The position numbers and the translations under genes are program-made. A stretch of DNA of 7,634 nucleotides from Synechococcales cyanobacterium PMM_0073 (GTDB taxonomy: Bacteria > Cyanobacteriota > Cyanobacteriia > Elainellales > Elainellaceae): the NCBI GenBank assembly GCA_949127695.1, contig CASBQH010000282.1, positions 1-7,634 on the forward strand. The letters run 5' to 3'. The notes under the pieces were generated by a model that ran no database searches, was not told the origin of the DNA, and saw only the letters and a list, made by a program, of their open reading frames with translations. Shown piece by piece: positions 5,920 to 7,634 of this stretch. Position 1 is the first letter of the stretch. Each line of letters begins with the position of its first letter.

Positions 5920-5938
5920 AGGTTGATATCAGGTTAAG
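5920..5938 (-). promoter_or_regulatory. Pho-box-like direct repeat in the apcE 3' untranslated region
   Basis: Read on the minus strand, CTTAACCT (5938-5931) is a perfect match to PyTTAAPyPy(T/A). After a three-base spacer it is followed by ATCAACCT (5927-5920), which matches 6 of 8. The 8+3+8 geometry is that expected of a PhoB/SphR-type box. It lies between the apcE stop codon and the apcE terminator, an odd place for a promoter element, so it may be a chance match or a non-promoter site. Confidence 0.3.
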
Positions 5939-5940
5939 GG

Positions 5941-7634
5941 CTAAAGTTCCCGGCAGTAGGGAACCACATCTTCGCCAAAGTAGCGGGCATATTCAGCGCT
6001 ATCTAGGAGCCGATCTACGGCCAGCTTCAGGCTATCTGCTGGCTCAAGCTGCTCAGCCGCAGTCGGTTTGCGCCCCAGCAGATGCCGGAACAGCAGTTCA
6101 ATCGCGCTGGAGCCTTGGCCATAGCGCTGCTGGTAGGCATCAGAGCAGGCCAGTGCCCGGACGCATTCGCGCACCGAAGCACCGCTGGTCAGCCGAGACT
6201 CTAGACCAATTTGCCTTAGCTCAGCAGGGATTTCGCCCTGGATTTCCATGACCTGGGCATAGATCGCCTGGATAATCTCGGCTTGATCAGATCGGCTCGC
6301 CAAAGGCAGCAGCCGGTAGATCCGAGCAGGCGGGCGCTGAGTGCTGGTTTCAAGGTCAAGACTAGAGCTGGAGGAACGACCTACTCCCACCAGCTCACTC
6401 GGCTTTTTTGCGCTAGCAGTTGCCATAGCCTGCTGGGTGAGCGGCAGCTTGGCCATATCAATCCGTGACTGAGCTGGCTCAAAGCTGGGTACCACCACAT
6501 CTTTGTTTTGCTTGGTCAGCTGATTGTAAAGCCTGTCGGTGTTCGGGAAGTTGGCGGCAGGCAGCGTGGGGAAGCGGCGATAGGGCACCGTATCCTCGCC
6601 GAAGTACTGAGCATATTCAGTCGTGCCCGTCATGGCGCGGATGAAAGCTCCTAGGCCCTCCGAAGCCAGAATCCGGTTGTACTTGCGGATTTCAGCCTGA
6701 TCTTGAGGGGCGCGTCCCAAGAAATGCTTGGTGCCCATCTCAATCACCTTGGTGTTGGGGTAGGGCGTGTAGAACTCTTTAATGTAAAGGCTCGACGTAC
6801 CCAGCCCTTCCATAAAGCCCTTCAGGCTAATCTCGCCGTTGGCCAGCTTGCTCTCCAGCGCCGAGAACTCGTTGCGCGTCACATATGGCTCCACGTCGCG
6901 CTCAAAGATCTGGCGGTAGGCGGCGCGGGTGACGGTTTTTACCTGTACCGGATCCAGCGTCGTCAGCTTAAAGATCTTGGTCTGCTCGCGCTGGCGGGTG
7001 ACGCCTTGGGCAATCCGAGACTCCACATCCGGCTGAGAGCGCGGCTCGGTGACTTGACCCAGCTCCACAAACCGAGGTGCAGATTCTACGACCGGCTTGC
7101 TGGCCTTATCAACAATGCTGCCGACCCGGTTGGTGCGGAGCGCCAAGCCCGCAGGCGTGACGTAGCGCTCGTAGGGCACGGTATCTTCGCCAAAGGCTTC
7201 GCTATATTCCAGGCTGTCGAGGATTGCATCCACCACGGCATAGAAGCCCTGCTTGGCGGCAATATCGAAGTATTTGTTGGTTTCCTGGCGGCCATAGGTA
7301 GGGCGACCCAGCAGGCGGCGATGGATATATTCAATCGCCTTCATCACGTAGAGCGAAGTCCAATACATCTTGCGGAAGGTGTCTGACTTGGCCAGCGCCC
7401 GCACAAACTCACGCACCGTAATTTCGCCGTTTTCCAGCTTGATTTCGGCCAGATTCGAGCGCTGCCCAGAATAGACCTCGCGGCCAAACACCTGAATATA
7501 GGTGGCGCGAATCAATGCTTGGGTAGAGCTTTCGCTGAACTTGACGCTAACGCCCTTAGAAGAGGCCGAGGAGAAGCGCGACGCCAAAAAGCCGCCGCTG
7601 GCCGAAATCCCCGTGAAGCTAGGTGACTGGTCGA
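5941..7634 (-). CDS. apcE: Phycobilisome core-membrane linker ApcE (LCM), C-terminal part
   Basis: Scaffold of the allophycocyanin core that also anchors the phycobilisome to the thylakoid. The frame stays open to the right edge, so the gene is 5'-truncated here (563 residues visible); a TTG codon at 7587 is internal, not a start. Three linker repeats are visible, numbered from the edge: about 38-160 ([37 protein letters not shown]), 225-355 ([36 protein letters not shown]) and 437-563 ([26 protein letters not shown]). By resemblance to known ApcE these are repeats 2, 3 and 4; the chromophore domain and repeat 1 would lie upstream. Four repeats are associated with pentacylindrical cores, as in Nostoc. 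The last repeat is divergent and the protein ends four residues after FGEDVVPY. A terminator follows directly, with no apcA or apcB. Confidence 0.93.
   Translation of the reverse strand, partial: DQSPSFTGISASGGFLASRFSSASSKGVSVKFSESSTQALIRATYIQVFGREVYSGQRSNLAEIKLENGEITVREFVRALAKSDTFRKMYWTSLYVMKAIEYIHRRLLGRPTYGRQETNKYFDIAAKQGFYAVVDAILDSLEYSEAFGEDTVPYERYVTPAGLALRTNRVGSIVDKASKPVVESAPRFVELGQVTEPRSQPDVESRIAQGVTRQREQTKIFKLTTLDPVQVKTVTRAAYRQIFERDVEPYVTRNEFSALESKLANGEISLKGFMEGLGTSSLYIKEFYTPYPNTKVIEMGTKHFLGRAPQDQAEIRKYNRILASEGLGAFIRAMTGTTEYAQYFGEDTVPYRRFPTLPAANFPNTDRLYNQLTKQNKDVVVPSFEPAQSRIDMAKLPLTQQAMATASAKKPSELVGVGRSSSSSLDLETSTQRPPARIYRLLPLASRSDQAEIIQAIYAQVMEIQGEIPAELRQIGLESRLTSGASVRECVRALACSDAYQQRYGQGSSAIELLFRHLLGRKPTAAEQLEPADSLKLAVDRLLDSAEYARYFGEDVVPYCREL

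Noticed and set aside
6703..7386. 227-codon open frame on the plus strand inside apcE
   Set aside because: It lies wholly antisense to the clear ApcE linker repeats, starts without a ribosome-binding site and has no recognisable domain. It is a shadow of the G+C-rich codon pattern of apcE.
5941..7587. Complete 548-residue linker protein starting at 7587
   Set aside because: The codon at 7587 is TTG, and the frame stays open upstream to the window edge. ApcE is much longer, so this is an internal codon of a truncated gene.
1..7634. CRISPR array, tRNA, rRNA, insertion sequence or the HIP1 octamer GCGATCGC
   Set aside because: I saw no regularly spaced repeats, tRNA-like cloverleaf or transposase frame. 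I also saw no GCGATCGC on reading through, although this motif is abundant in many cyanobacterial genomes. One window is too short to draw a conclusion from its absence.

Overview
The window is a piece of a cyanobacterial chromosome. The decisive evidence is the right-hand third, which encodes the C-terminal part of a phycobilisome core-membrane linker (ApcE, LCM). This protein exists only in phycobilisome-containing lineages. The high-affinity phosphate transporter genes beside it also have a cyanobacterial look: weak or absent Shine-Dalgarno sequences and TTAACC-type Pho-box half-sites. The organism cannot be named from this window; a filamentous, Leptolyngbya- or Nostoc-like cyanobacterium would fit a four-repeat ApcE, but that is inference.

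Layout, left to right. (1) 15-479, minus strand: a small thioredoxin-fold DCC-family (DUF393) protein, divergent from the phosphate genes. (2) 673-4827, plus strand: the phosphate ABC transporter operon pstS-pstC-pstA-pstB, with a hairpin after pstS and a clear intrinsic terminator after pstB (4864-4890). (3) 5066-5760, plus strand: a type II toxin-antitoxin pair. The antitoxin-position gene contains a 24-residue internal duplication, and a PemK/MazF-family toxin overlaps it by 7 bases. (4) 5859-7634, minus strand: apcE, entering from beyond the right edge and ending at 5941, followed by an intrinsic terminator at 5892-5859. Three phycobilisome linker repeats are visible; the phycobilin-binding domain and probably one more repeat lie outside the window.

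How the parts work together. PstS is a lipoprotein that captures phosphate in the periplasm. PstC and PstA form the membrane channel and PstB supplies ATP hydrolysis. The operon is presumably induced by phosphate starvation through the SphS-SphR (PhoR-PhoB type) system. The toxin-antitoxin cassette sits exactly between the terminators of two convergent housekeeping units, looks lower in G+C than either, and is probably an acquired or mobile module. ApcE scaffolds the allophycocyanin core and anchors it to the thylakoid.

The window is mostly ordinary core biology and I do not see a clear new system. The points worth a second look are: a divergent, shortened terminal ApcE repeat that ends with no C-terminal tail; a Pho-box-like direct repeat in the apcE 3' untranslated region; the duplicated antitoxin with reiterated sequence around its start; Pho-like half-sites and a hairpin between pstS and pstC; and pyrimidine tracts where ribosome-binding sites would be expected in front of pstC, pstA and pstB. 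No stretch over 300 bases lacks a gene. The larger gaps (480-672, 1792-2008, 4828-5065, 5761-5940) are described in the features and findings.
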